Source of the DNA: Actinomadura rudentiformis
GTDB taxonomy: Bacteria > Actinomycetota > Actinomycetes > Streptosporangiales > Streptosporangiaceae
Length of the DNA stretch: 64,000 nt
Reading direction: 5' to 3'
NCBI RefSeq assembly: GCF_008923185.1
Contig: NZ_WBMT01000007.1
Coordinates: 1 to 64,000 of the forward strand
Of this stretch, positions 18,390-27,647 are shown piece by piece (positions within the stretch are counted from its first letter, which is position 1; the number at the start of each line of letters is the position of its first letter). A program made the position numbers and the translations under genes. The notes under the pieces were generated by a model, which was not told the DNA's origin, made no database searches, and saw only the letters and a list, made by a program, of their open reading frames with translations.

Positions 18390-19613
18390 TCAGAGCGACA
18401 CAGGGAGCGCTGTTACGCGCCAAGTGCCCGGATCGAGGGCACGAAGCTCTGCCGGATCGGTGCCGGGTGCCAGCGCCAGATCGGGGAAACGTCGCAGGAG
18501 CGCGGTGAGGGCCACCTGCGTTTGAACGCGTCCGATGGACGCGCCGAGGCAGAAGTGCGGCCCGTGCGCGAAGCCCAGATGTGCCGGTGTTCCCTGAGGT
18601 CGCGTGATGTCCAGGCGTTCCGGATCGGCGAAGACGCGAGGATCCCGGTTGGTGGCCGCCACCGAGACGGTCACCGCGTCGCCCTTGCGTACCGGCACGC
18701 CGGAGATCTCGGTGTCCTCGTTCGCGTACCGAGGGATGGTCAGGAGCGTCGAGCCGCACCAACGTGTGAGTTCTTCGACGGCGAGTGGCATGAGGTTGTC
18801 GGAGTCCGCCCGCAGCGCGGCGAGCTGCTCGGGATGGGCGAGCAAGGCCGTCATGGCGTTGGCAATGAGGTTGATGGGCGTCTGACCTGCCATGACGAGA
18901 TGCCAGATCAGCGTGACGAGCTCGGTGTCGGTGAGCCGGTCGCCGCCTTCGGCCTGGGCGTTGATGAGGCCGGAGATCAGGTCGTCGGCGGGCTCGGCCC
19001 GGCGCCGCGCGATCGCGGCCTTGGCGCCCTCCATGATCCCGGGGATGGCCTTGGCGAAATCTTCCCCTGCGGCCGCCGCGACGGTCGCCCCGTACGCCCG
19101 CCACATCAGCCGGTCGGATTCGGGGATGCCGACCAGGTCGCAGATCACGTCCATCGGCAACGGGCGGGCGAAGTGCGGCAGGAGGTCCAGGACGCCGTCG
19201 TCGGCATGCTCTGCCGCCTCGTCGATGAGCCTCTCGACGATCGCCTCGATCCGTGGCCGGAACGCGGCGGCGCGGCGCGGGCTGAAGGCCGGTGAGACGA
19301 GCTTGCGCAGCCGGGCGTGCTCCTGCCCGTTCATCTCGGACATCGTGCGCATGTAGGGCACGCAGTCGTCGGGCACGTCGGGCCGCATGAAGCTGGCCTC
19401 GTTGATCTCGAACCGCGGGTCGCTCAGCATCGCCCGCGCCTGCTCGTACCGCGTCACCACCCACCACGGCTCCTGCCCCGGCATCAGAAGGCGCGCGAGC
19501 GGCGAGCGTTCCCGGGCGCGCCCGTACGCGGCGAACGGGTCGCGGATCACCTCGACATCGGTGAGGTCGATCTCGGGGAGCTCGGCAAGTTCAGGAACGT
19601 CCGTACCTGTCAC
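18390..19613 (-). CDS. Cytochrome P450
   Basis: A 407-residue soluble class I P450. The heme loop is [15 protein letters not shown] with the cysteine ligand, the K-helix ExxR is in VEELTRW, and the oxygen-binding I-helix reads [16 protein letters not shown]. The usual acid-alcohol pair of that helix (as in AGHETT) is not present; one residue seems deleted, which should affect oxygen activation. No ferredoxin gene adjoins. It is divergent from the TetR fusion gene with a 38-bp palindromic site between, and clpX follows closely on the same strand. Confidence 0.9.
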   Translation of the reverse strand: MTGTDVPELAELPEIDLTDVEVIRDPFAAYGRARERSPLARLLMPGQEPWWVVTRYEQARAMLSDPRFEINEASFMRPDVPDDCVPYMRTMSEMNGQEHARLRKLVSPAFSPRRAAAFRPRIEAIVERLIDEAAEHADDGVLDLLPHFARPLPMDVICDLVGIPESDRLMWRAYGATVAAAAGEDFAKAIPGIMEGAKAAIARRRAEPADDLISGLINAQAEGGDRLTDTELVTLIWHLVMAGQTPINLIANAMTALLAHPEQLAALRADSDNLMPLAVEELTRWCGSTLLTIPRYANEDTEISGVPVRKGDAVTVSVAATNRDPRVFADPERLDITRPQGTPAHLGFAHGPHFCLGASIGRVQTQVALTALLRRFPDLALAPGTDPAELRALDPGTWRVTALPVSL

Positions 19614-19628
19614 GTACCCTCCTCGGAA

Positions 19629-19666
19629 ATTCAGATGATTTCATCACATGATCTCATCATCTGAAT
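19629..19666. promoter_or_regulatory. Operator candidate between the P450 and TetR-fusion genes
   Basis: ATTCAGATGAT (19629-19639) and ATCATCTGAAT (19656-19666) are perfect inverted arms of 11 bp, spaced by 16 bp that also contain ATCACATGATCTCAT. It lies just upstream of the P450 start codon in a 139-bp divergent gap, so the neighbouring TetR protein is the likely ligand. Confidence 0.75.
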
Positions 19667-19752
19667 GGTGACGTTATCTTGGATCGCACAGTGCGGCAAA
19701 CGAGTGCGGCAACAACCGGCGGCAGACAGGGCTGCCATCCGAGCGGGGGACG

Positions 19753-20988
19753 ATGGGACGGCTGACGCGGGCGCAGACGCAGGAGCGCAACCGCACCAAG
19801 GTGCTGGTGGCCGCGCGCAAGGAGTTCGCCGAACGGGGATTCCGCGACGCCAAGATCGACAGCATCGCCGATCGTGCGGGGCTGACCCGGGGCGCCGTGT
19901 ACTCCAACTTCCCCGGCAAGCGGGCCCTCTATTTCTCCGTGCTCGCCGACCTCGCCAACCAGGTCCCGCCGTCGCTCTCCACCGCCGGCCCTTCGGGCTC
20001 CGACGCCCCCGCAGCCCTCGGCGCGCCGGGCGTCCGGGATGTCCGGGGCGTCCCGGGTGTCCGGGGCGTCCCGGGTACGGATGGCACGGCGCGCGAGGCG
20101 TTGGGCGCGTTCGCTCGTGCCTGGGTCGCCCGTCTGCCACTCACCACCGATGACGCGCACGGGACCGCCAGGCTCGGCAAGGACCTCATGCCGGAGATCG
20201 CCGCCGAGGAACGCCTGCAACTGCCGTTCGCGCAGCTCATGAAGCTGAACGCCATCCTGCTCGGGCTCTCCGTGGAAGCACTCGCCCGCACCGACCGCCG
20301 CATGGTCAAGATCGCCGAGTCCGTCCTGACGACCCTGCACGGGGTGAGCCAGATGGTCGCCACCGCACCCGGTTTCGTCGAGCCGTTCGACGCGATCAGC
20401 GTGTGCGAGCAGCTCGCGGACCTGGAGCTGAGCGGTGGATGGCCGCCTCCGCATATGCCCTGGATCGCTCCGGCGCGCCCCGTGGACGAGCCACTGCCCT
20501 GGGTTCCCCAGCCTGCGACGAACGCGACAGACCTGACGTCCGTGGTGGACGCCGTCCGGGCCGAACCCGCGCGGCTTACCGGTGACGGCGTGGTGGCGGT
20601 GCTCGGGCTCCACCGCCTGGAGGCCATCGAGGAGGCGCTACGCGCCGTCCCGCCCGGTGTCGAAGTCACGGCCGTCCTGGTGACGAGCGATCCCGACGAG
20701 CTCGGGGCACTCGCCCGCTTGGCCGTCGCTGACCTCCGCAGTTGCCTGTGGCAGGCTTTTCCGCCCTCAGCCTGGCCCCGGCTCCAGATCGTGCACGACC
20801 CGTCCGGATCCCTGGCCGCTGCGGTCGGCGTGGCGGCCGTCAGTGAAGCGACCGAGGTCGCCGCACGCGTCGAATCCGGCCGGATCATCGCCCAGGCGGA
20901 CGGCCGGGGCGCCTGCCATGCCGCCGCCTCGTTCGTCCAAGAAAACCGCAGGTCACCCCGCCTTCCGGCGCCTCCGCCGCGGCAGTGA
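19753..20988 (+). CDS. TetR-family regulator with long C-terminal peroxiredoxin-like extension
   Basis: A 411-residue protein, twice the usual TetR length. Residues 1-65 are a standard TetR helix-turn-helix (IDSIADRAGLTRGAVYSNFP). A low-complexity VRGVPG linker repeat follows at about 95-110, then a helical ligand domain to about 235. The last 150 residues (from VVDAVRAEPARLTGDGVVAV through LQIVHDPSGSLAAAVGVAAV and ESGRIIAQADGRGACHAA) show the strand/helix order of thioredoxin-like or AhpC/TSA domains, but I see no CxxC or peroxidatic TxxC motif. It probably controls the divergent P450-clpX genes. Confidence 0.8.
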   Translation: MGRLTRAQTQERNRTKVLVAARKEFAERGFRDAKIDSIADRAGLTRGAVYSNFPGKRALYFSVLADLANQVPPSLSTAGPSGSDAPAALGAPGVRDVRGVPGVRGVPGTDGTAREALGAFARAWVARLPLTTDDAHGTARLGKDLMPEIAAEERLQLPFAQLMKLNAILLGLSVEALARTDRRMVKIAESVLTTLHGVSQMVATAPGFVEPFDAISVCEQLADLELSGGWPPPHMPWIAPARPVDEPLPWVPQPATNATDLTSVVDAVRAEPARLTGDGVVAVLGLHRLEAIEEALRAVPPGVEVTAVLVTSDPDELGALARLAVADLRSCLWQAFPPSAWPRLQIVHDPSGSLAAAVGVAAVSEATEVAARVESGRIIAQADGRGACHAAASFVQENRRSPRLPAPPPRQ

Positions 20989-20997
20989 CAATGGACC

Positions 20998-22044
20998 ATG
21001 GCCCCGTGGGTGCTCCACGTCGACCTCGACCAGTTCGTGGCCGCGGTCGAGGTCCTGCGGCGCCCGGAGTTGCGCGGTCTGCCCGTCGTGGTGGGCGGTG
21101 ACGGTGATCCGACCGCGCGGCGGGCGGTGGTCAGCACGGCGTCCTACGAGGCGCGTGCGTTCGGCGTCCATTCCGGTCTGCCACTCCGGACGGCCGCCAG
21201 GCGATGTCCGCAAGCGGTGTTCCTGCCCGTTGACGCCCCCGCGTACGAGGCCGCGTCGGCGCGGGTGATGGCCACCCTCCGGACCTTCGACGCGGTGGTC
21301 GAGGTCTGGGGCTGGGACGAGGCGTTCCTCGCCGCCGAGACCGGCGACCCGGAGGCCATGGCCCGTGAGATCCAGCGCCGCGTACGTGAGGCCACCGATC
21401 TCGAGTGCACCGTAGGCATCGGCGAGAACAAGCTGCAAGCCAAACTCGCCGCAGGCTACGGCAAGCCCGCGGGCGTCTTCCGGCTGACCGGCGAGACATG
21501 GTTCGGGCTGCTCGGGGACCGGCCCGTGGACGCTCTCTGGGGCATCGGCGGCAAGACCGCCAAGCGGCTCGCGGAGCTGGGCATCACGACCGTTCGGGAA
21601 CTCGCCGGCACCGATCCCCAGGTCCTCGCCACCGCGTTCGGCCCGACCATCGGCCCCCGGCTCGTCCAGGTCGGCCAAGGCCACGACGACTCCGCCGTAG
21701 TCGGCGAACCCTACGTTCCTCGGTCTCGCGGTCGCGAAACGACGTTCCAGAACGACCTGGACGACTGGGCGGACGTGCGGCGCGAGGTAGCCAGGCTGGC
21801 GCGTGAGCTGGCGACCGAAGTCGCAGCCGAGCAACGCGTTACTCAGCGGGTCGCCGTCAAGGTGCGCTTCGTCCCGTTCAACACTTACACCCGGCAGTAC
21901 AAGCTGAAGGCGCCCACCGCCGACCCGGCCGAGATCGAACGCGCCGCCCTGGCCGCCCTCGACCGCTTCACCGAACGTCGAGCCGTGCGTCTTCTCGGCG
22001 TTCGGACCGAGTTCGTGCACGATCCTGAATCGGAGCGGCCGTGA
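20998..22044 (+). CDS. dinB: Y-family DNA polymerase IV, DinB2-like
   Basis: A 348-residue translesion polymerase. HVDLDQFVAAVEVLRRPEL and VEVWGWDEAFLA carry the three catalytic carboxylates; VGIGENKLQAKLAAGYGKP is the conserved palm/thumb motif and WGIGGKTAKRLAELGI the helix-hairpin-helix. The little-finger domain ends the protein. The sequence is closest to mycobacterial DinB2, in which the steric gate is leucine instead of the usual aromatic residue; here the same position (14) is valine. There is no clamp-binding motif I can recognise at the C-terminus. Its last 77 bp overlap the converging GT87 gene. No SOS box is seen upstream. Confidence 0.9.
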   Translation: MAPWVLHVDLDQFVAAVEVLRRPELRGLPVVVGGDGDPTARRAVVSTASYEARAFGVHSGLPLRTAARRCPQAVFLPVDAPAYEAASARVMATLRTFDAVVEVWGWDEAFLAAETGDPEAMAREIQRRVREATDLECTVGIGENKLQAKLAAGYGKPAGVFRLTGETWFGLLGDRPVDALWGIGGKTAKRLAELGITTVRELAGTDPQVLATAFGPTIGPRLVQVGQGHDDSAVVGEPYVPRSRGRETTFQNDLDDWADVRREVARLARELATEVAAEQRVTQRVAVKVRFVPFNTYTRQYKLKAPTADPAEIERAALAALDRFTERRAVRLLGVRTEFVHDPESERP

Positions 22045-23182
22045 CACCACGACGGATCTCGGTGGCGCGCCAGACCATGAAGACGAGGAACGCCAGCCCC
22101 GCCACCAGATAGCAGTTGGCGACCAGCGTCATCAGCCCATGGAACCCGTACTCCCGCGGGCCGCCGTCGTGCGGCGTCCACCAGAACGGCGCCAGCACAA
22201 AGATCACGTAGGCGGCACCGGCGGCGATCCGCGCCTTGCGGCCGCCACGGACGAGCAGCACGAGAGCGGGCATGATCCAGACCCAGTGGTGCGCCCAGGA
22301 GATCGGCGAGACCAGGAGCCCGGTCGTGCCGGTCACCGCCGCCGCGCCCAGCCAGTCGTCGTGCCGGGCCAGCACCGCCGCCGCGCCCAGCCCGATCACC
22401 GCGAGCGCGACCTGGAGGACGGGATACCAGGCGCCGACGTTGTCGACCCCATTGAGCATCCGGGCGAACGCGCCGTTCGGAGACTGGTTCGAAATGTAGG
22501 GAACGCCGACGCGACTGGTGTCGTAAAAAGTCTCCGTCCAGTAGAGCCACGAGGCCCCGGGAGCGACGACGAAACCCAACGCCGTGCAGCAGACAAAGGT
22601 CATGCCCGCCGTTATGGCCGCCTTGGTCCGCCCGGCCACCAGAAAGAAGACGATGAAAATACCCGGAGTCAATTTCATGGCGGCGGCCACCCCGACGCCG
22701 ACGCCCACCCAGCGCGCGCCGCCGTCCCGAGAAGCCCGAAGGACATCGGTCAGCACGAGAGCAAGCAGGATCAGGTTGACCTGGCCCTGGAAGAAGGTCT
22801 GGTACATGGGCTGGAGGGCGAGCCCGGCCGCCACGACTCCTCCAACGGTGGCGCGGGAGGCCCGCCAGCCCGCGAGCTTCATGGCGGCGACGCAAGCGAC
22901 CACGAACGCCGCGACCGAGCTCAACTGCCACAACACCCGGGCGACGACCAAGGGCAGCGTGGCCAACGGCGCGAACGTGACGGCCGCGAAAGGCGTATTG
23001 GTGAACCAATGCGCGAGCCCCTGCTCGCGATACAGCCGCTCGTCGTCGAGTACGGCTTCACCGCCCCACATATAGATGTGGAAATCCAGCGAGTCGTACA
23101 TCACGGAGAAGCACACGATCGCCGCCAACTCGATCGCGAGCACGGCGAATACGAGCCGCCCGTTCCATTTGGCTTCAGTCAC
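21968..23182 (-). CDS. GT87-family polyprenol-phosphate mannosyltransferase-like membrane protein
   Basis: A 404-residue integral membrane protein with about ten hydrophobic segments. YDSLDFHIYMWGGEAVL places the acidic DxxxY-type loop after the first membrane segment, as in GT-C enzymes, and FFQGQVNLILLALVLTDV with MKLTPGIFIVFFLVAGR are characteristic of GT87 (DUF2029) alpha-mannosyltransferases. These use polyprenyl-phosphate mannose on the outer face to extend glycolipids or lipoglycans. The 25-residue charged tail is encoded within the 3' end of dinB on the other strand; the true end could be earlier only if the frame were broken, which it is not. Confidence 0.8.
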   Translation of the reverse strand: MTEAKWNGRLVFAVLAIELAAIVCFSVMYDSLDFHIYMWGGEAVLDDERLYREQGLAHWFTNTPFAAVTFAPLATLPLVVARVLWQLSSVAAFVVACVAAMKLAGWRASRATVGGVVAAGLALQPMYQTFFQGQVNLILLALVLTDVLRASRDGGARWVGVGVGVAAAMKLTPGIFIVFFLVAGRTKAAITAGMTFVCCTALGFVVAPGASWLYWTETFYDTSRVGVPYISNQSPNGAFARMLNGVDNVGAWYPVLQVALAVIGLGAAAVLARHDDWLGAAAVTGTTGLLVSPISWAHHWVWIMPALVLLVRGGRKARIAAGAAYVIFVLAPFWWTPHDGGPREYGFHGLMTLVANCYLVAGLAFLVFMVWRATEIRRGVTAAPIQDRARTRSERREDARLDVR

Positions 23183-23344
23183 GCTGACAACGGTGCGATG
23201 AACGACCCGCGTTCCGCGTCGTACCAGTGATCACATTTGGAGCCGTTCCCGCAGCCCACAGGCTTACCGCCACGGAACTAAGCCCACGGGCGTACGACCA
23301 CAGACCAATGCCGGTACCGGCGACCGCGCGGCTACGATCAGGCC

Positions 23345-24484
23345 ATGTTCGCCGCGTCACGCCCCCTGCTGCCGCGCCGCGTGCCACGCCGTGTGCCACC
23401 GCGTGTCCGGGAGACGCTGACCTGGTGCCTCGTCCTCCCGTATCCCGTGGTCATGTACGCCGCGATGGCCAGCGGCCACAACGGCTTCACCTCCGTGGAG
23501 ATCCTCGCGATCGTCGTTTCCACCGCGGTGGCCGCCGGCCTGCTGCGGCGCAGGCCTCTGTTCGCCCTCGCGCTCCTCCTCGCGGGCTGGTCCCTCGCGT
23601 TGGCCGTGATGCAGAACGTGGAGGTCGGCTATCTGGAGCTGCTGATCACCGACCTCGCCGTCGGGTTCGTCGCGGCGACCCGTCCACCCCGCGTGTCGCT
23701 CATCGCCGCCGCCATGGCTCTCACGACGCAGACGGCCTCCGCCGCCCTTCTGGCGCCCGAGTCCACGGTCATCGTCCTCGTCACCGTGGCGGTCGTCGCC
23801 GTCTGGGCCGCCGGCAATTCGATCCGCGAACGCCGCGCCCACGCCGAGGAGCTCGCCGCCCAGGCCACCGACCAGGCCGTCACCGCCGAACGGCTCCGCA
23901 TCGCCCGCGAGCTGCATGACATGGTCGCGCACAGCATCGGGGTCATCGCCATCCAGGCCGGCGTGGGCAACCGGGTGATCGACACCCAGCCCGCCGAGGC
24001 CCGCAACGCCCTCGCCGCCATCGAGGCCACCAGCCGGGAGACCCTGACCGGCCTGCGCGGCATGCTCGTGGCCCTCCGCCGGGCCGACTCCGGGGCGGCC
24101 CCGCTGGCGCCCACCCCTGGCCTGGCCGACCTCGACCGCCTGGCCGCGACGACACTCGACGCCGGTGTCCGGGTCGACGTCCAGCGGCTCGGCAGCCCCC
24201 GCCCACTCCCGCCGGACCTCGACCTCTCCGCGTTCCGCATCATCCAGGAGGCCGTCACCAACGTGGTGCGTCACGCGGACACCCCCAGCTGCCAGGTGGT
24301 CGTCGACTACCTGGACGGCGCGCTGGCCATCGAGATCACCGACGACGGCCCCGGCCGCGCCGCACCAGGCACCGGCTACGGGATCACCGGCATGCGCGAA
24401 CGTGTCAGCCTGCTGAACGGCCACTTCGCCGCGGGCCCCCGCCCCGAAGGCGGCTTCCGCGTCGCGGCCCGTCTCCCGGCATGA
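23345..24484 (+). CDS. Sensor histidine kinase, NarL-type (HisKA_3)
   Basis: A 379-residue membrane sensor kinase. Four or five membrane segments fill residues 25-160, then a coiled segment leads to RIARELHDMVAHSIGVIAIQ, with the phosphorylated histidine, and the HATPase domain (FRIIQEAVTNVVRHA, EITDDGPGRAAPGTGYGITG). It lacks an obvious extracellular sensing domain, so it probably senses membrane stress or a membrane-bound signal. The N-terminus has a repeated PRRVP motif from a DNA repeat. The stop overlaps the start of the response regulator by four bases. Confidence 0.9.
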   Translation: MFAASRPLLPRRVPRRVPPRVRETLTWCLVLPYPVVMYAAMASGHNGFTSVEILAIVVSTAVAAGLLRRRPLFALALLLAGWSLALAVMQNVEVGYLELLITDLAVGFVAATRPPRVSLIAAAMALTTQTASAALLAPESTVIVLVTVAVVAVWAAGNSIRERRAHAEELAAQATDQAVTAERLRIARELHDMVAHSIGVIAIQAGVGNRVIDTQPAEARNALAAIEATSRETLTGLRGMLVALRRADSGAAPLAPTPGLADLDRLAATTLDAGVRVDVQRLGSPRPLPPDLDLSAFRIIQEAVTNVVRHADTPSCQVVVDYLDGALAIEITDDGPGRAAPGTGYGITGMRERVSLLNGHFAAGPRPEGGFRVAARLPA

Positions 24485-25131
24485 CGATCACCGTCGTCCT
24501 CGCCGACGACCAGCCCCTCATCCGCGCCGGGCTCCGCGTGCTCATCGCCGACACCCCTGACCTCACCATCGTCGGCGAGGCCGGCACGGGCGCCGAGGCG
24601 GTCGACCTCGCCCGCGCGACACGGCCGGACGTGGCCGTCATGGACATCCGCATGCCCGGCATGGACGGCATCGAGGCCACGCGGGCGATCTCCAAGGACA
24701 CCCGCGTCCTCATGCTCACCACGTTCGACGACGACGAGTACGTCTACGGCTCGCTCCGCGCCGGCGCGAGCGGCTTCCTCGTCAAGGACATGGCGCTGGA
24801 GGAGATCCTCAACGCCATCCGCGTCGTGGCCGCCGGCGACGCGCTGATCGCGCCGAGCGTCACCCGCCGCCTGATCGAGGAGTTCGCCGACCGCCCCGAG
24901 CCCACCCCTCGGCATCGTCCCCTGGACGGCATCACCGACCGCGAACACGAGGTCCTCACCCTGGTCGGACGCGGCCTGGCCAACGCCGAGATAGCCGCCG
25001 AGCTCTCCATCAGCATGGCCACCGTCAAGGCCCACGTGGCCCGTCTCTTCACCAAGCTGGACGCCCGCGACCGGGTCCACCTGGTCATCATCGCCTACGA
25101 AGCAGGCCTGGTCTCCCCACCCCGCGCTTGA
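24481..25131 (+). CDS. Response regulator, NarL/FixJ family
   Basis: A 216-residue DNA-binding regulator. The receiver has VVLADDQPLIRAGLRVLIAD, the phospho-acceptor in VAVMDIRMPGMDG and the KD of FLVKDMALEEIL. The LuxR-type helix-turn-helix is ITDREHEVLTLVGRGLANAE to ISMATVKAHVARLFTKL. It pairs with the kinase just upstream (ATGA overlap) and presumably controls genes elsewhere. Its 3' end overlaps the convergent small gene by 37 bp. Confidence 0.95.
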   Translation: MTITVVLADDQPLIRAGLRVLIADTPDLTIVGEAGTGAEAVDLARATRPDVAVMDIRMPGMDGIEATRAISKDTRVLMLTTFDDDEYVYGSLRAGASGFLVKDMALEEILNAIRVVAAGDALIAPSVTRRLIEEFADRPEPTPRHRPLDGITDREHEVLTLVGRGLANAEIAAELSISMATVKAHVARLFTKLDARDRVHLVIIAYEAGLVSPPRA

Positions 25132-25499
25132 CCCTCCTGCCCCCTGTCGCCGTCGCCCCTGGCGGTCCACCACTTCCGGAACCGGGAGTCTGACCAGGTG
25201 AGGACGTCGCGGGCCGCTTCCGTAATGCCCTGCGCCGTCATGTCCAGGCTGCGTTCGGTGCAGCGGCGGGTGGCCGGGAGGCAGCAGTACAGCGGCGCGT
25301 CGTCCAGGGCATGCCAGCCCTTGCGGGCCAGTGCTTGCACCTCCGGAAGCTCCTCGGGCTTGGCGAAAGGCCAGCGCTCACCAGGTTCGATGGCCCGCTT
25401 GCCGGTCAGGGCGGCCAACTCGGCGAGGCGTGGCGGGAGCGGCTCGACAGGCTCGCCGTCGTTCGCTGCCGGTGTCTCCATGCCCCAGGGGTCGTTCAT
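25095..25499 (-). CDS. Hypothetical protein
   Basis: A 134-residue soluble protein starting MNDPWGMETPAANDGEPVEP with GGAAAGGTGA as ribosome binding site. A cysteine-containing core (APLYCCLPATRRCTERSLDM) follows a proline-rich N-terminus. I do not recognise a family. It is divergent from the HU gene across about 130 bp and converges on the response regulator. Confidence 0.55.
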   Translation of the reverse strand: MNDPWGMETPAANDGEPVEPLPPRLAELAALTGKRAIEPGERWPFAKPEELPEVQALARKGWHALDDAPLYCCLPATRRCTERSLDMTAQGITEAARDVLTWSDSRFRKWWTARGDGDRGQEGQARGGETRPAS

Positions 25500-25630
25500 G
25501 GTTGTCACCTTTCCACCGTTCCGTCCTTGGCCGCTCGCTGGTTCTCGGGGAATGGCGGATGTGAGCAGGCCTTTCGTCCTTGAGGAGGGCTGGTCTAGCC
25601 TGACCACCAGGCCAAACGGGAGGATTGCGC

Positions 25631-26080
25631 ATGAACAAGAGCGAACTGATCGAGGCAGTGGCGGCTCGCGCCGGGAGCGACCCGGCCGCCGCACGCCGTC
25701 ATGTGGACGCGATCTTCGAGACCATCATGGAGAACGTGGCGGCCGGCGAACGCGTGCTGGTCACGGGATTCGGCACGTTCGACAGCCTTGACCGGCCCGC
25801 ACGCCAGGCGCGCAATCCTCGCACCGGTCTGCCAGTCGAGGTCGCGGCCGCGCAGGTGCCGCGGTTCCGCATCGGGCAGACGTTCAAGAACCGCGTCGCC
25901 AACGGCTCTGCGGCCGAGGTCGAGGCCGAGGTGGTCGACGTGCCCAAGAGCTCCAAGGCGAAGAAGGACAAGAAGGCGAAGAAGTCCAAGGACACCGACG
26001 GCAAGAAGGCTTCTGCGAAGAAGGCCACGGACACCAAGAAGGCCTCCGCGAAGAAGGCGAAGAAGTCCAAGAAGTCATAG
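25631..26080 (+). CDS. HU-family nucleoid protein with lysine-rich tail (HupS type)
   Basis: A 149-residue protein. Residues 1-92 are a complete HU domain (MNKSELIEAVAARAGSDPAA, VLVTGFGTFDSLDRPARQAR with the DNA-arm NPRTG, and VPRFRIGQTFKNRV). The remainder is a lysine/alanine tail of KKASAKKA-type repeats resembling histone H1, as in Streptomyces HupS and mycobacterial HupB. It binds DNA without strong sequence preference and compacts the nucleoid. A GGGAGGATT stretch precedes the ATG. Confidence 0.95.
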   Translation: MNKSELIEAVAARAGSDPAAARRHVDAIFETIMENVAAGERVLVTGFGTFDSLDRPARQARNPRTGLPVEVAAAQVPRFRIGQTFKNRVANGSAAEVEAEVVDVPKSSKAKKDKKAKKSKDTDGKKASAKKATDTKKASAKKAKKSKKS

Positions 26081-26143
26081 AGCTCGGATGGGAACGCCCG
26101 GGGACGAGTCCGGTCATACTCGCCCGCCGGGCGCGGCAGGTCC

Positions 26144-27395
26144 TTAGAGCTCTTTCAGGTCGACGGCGGCCGCGATGGCCTTGGCACCGGCGTCGTTCGG
26201 GTGGATGTGGTCACCCGAGTCGTAGGCGGGACGCAGGGCGTCGGGGTCATCTGGGTTGGAGAGCGCCTTGTCGGCGTCCACCACGGCGTCGAACTCGCCG
26301 CTCGTACGGATCCAGTGGTTCACGGCGTCGCGGATGCGCTCGTTCTCGACGGTGTCGAAGTACTCGGCGCCCTTGAACGGGCCCAGTGTGGTGCCGATGA
26401 TCGTGACGCCGCGGGCGTGCGCCGCCTGGATCAGGGTCCGGTAGCCCTTGATGAGGGAATGCTCGTCCACCACGGGGAACTTGCCGCACGGCCCCATGTC
26501 CAGCTCGCGGGTGACGATGTCGTTGACGCCCTCGAACACGATCGCCGTCCGTACACCGGGTTCGTCCAGCACCTCGCGCTTGAAGCGCTTCACGCCCGCC
26601 TCGCCGCCCCAGCAGGGATGGTCGGTGTTGAGCAGGTTCCCGCCGATCCCGGAGTTGAGGACGCTCAGCCGCCGGTGCGAAGCCAGGAGCCGTTCGGCGA
26701 GTTCGTCCGGGTACCGGATGTTCGTGTGCGGCGTTGTCCCATAGCCGTCGGTCAGCGAGTCACCGAAGGCCACCACCCGTGCCTTTGGCTCGGCCGCCCG
26801 ACGTGTCCACGCCGCTCAGGAAGTACCAGGCGGTGGTCTTCTCCTCATAGGCCCGGCCTCCCCGGTCGAAGCGCCGGTCGCCAGCCGCACGGTAGGACGT
26901 GGTCATCGCGTTCTCGTGGAACGTCGCGGGCCCAGTGGGTTCCGCGAAATACAGCGTGACCGTCACCGATTCCAACGGAGCGGTCCGCAGTCTCGCAGCA
27001 TCGGACACGGTCTCGCGTCCAGCAGGGATCGTGGTCGCCGTCCGTCCGTCGAACGTCAGCGGACGCAGGGTGCCGGGCCGTACTGCTGCGCCGTTGCCCG
27101 CCTTCCCGATCGTGGCCCCGGCGATGCGCAACGGTTTCGTCCCGTAGCGGTTGGACAGCGTGATCCGCACGCGCGAACCACCGGCGGTCAACCGAACAAC
27201 CTGCCGGACCGACTGACCGTCGAAGCCTTCCGTCGACCAGCCGCCCCCGTCCCTCGGCCACTGTTGACCCGCCTGCCAAGACCCGATCCATTTCTCTGCG
27301 GCAGCAGCTTTTCCTGCGGCAGCGGCTGGTTCCGCTGGGAGTGCGAACGTCGCGAACAAGGTTGTCGCAGCGACCAAAGTTGCCAGAGCCTTCAT
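26144..27395 (-). pseudogene. Secreted SGNH/GDSL hydrolase, frameshifted
   Basis: Two adjoining frames form one exported esterase-type protein. The first (27395 to about 26770) has a signal peptide (MKALATLVAATTLFATFALP) and the beta-sandwich-like front domain with KWIGSWQAGQQWPRDG. The second (to 26144) has the SGNH blocks FGDSLTDGYG, GIGGN, FEGVNDI and SGDHIHPND, with Ser, Gly, Asn, Asp and His all kept. The break lies at a run of three A near 26785; removing one A restores ...GRAKARVVAFGDSLTDG. Either a single-base mutation or an assembly error explains it. Confidence 0.85.
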
Positions 27396-27647
27396 CGTGG
27401 TCTCCCATGCTCAGCCCGCTTCGGTTCCTGCGGGCCTCCCTTCCGCTGTCGCGGTTCATGGGGTCAGACCGGGCACGGCGGGAAAAGTCATCGGCGTGCG
27501 CCCGGTGCTAACAGGTGATCCGTTGACGATCAAGGATTGACCTTTCGGCTCCCACGATTCACGCTGGGCTCAGCCGACCGGTTGGCTTTCCTGTTCCTCT
27601 CTTTCCCCTGCCTCCCCTCAACAGTCCCCCGCATCACAGGAGACCGG

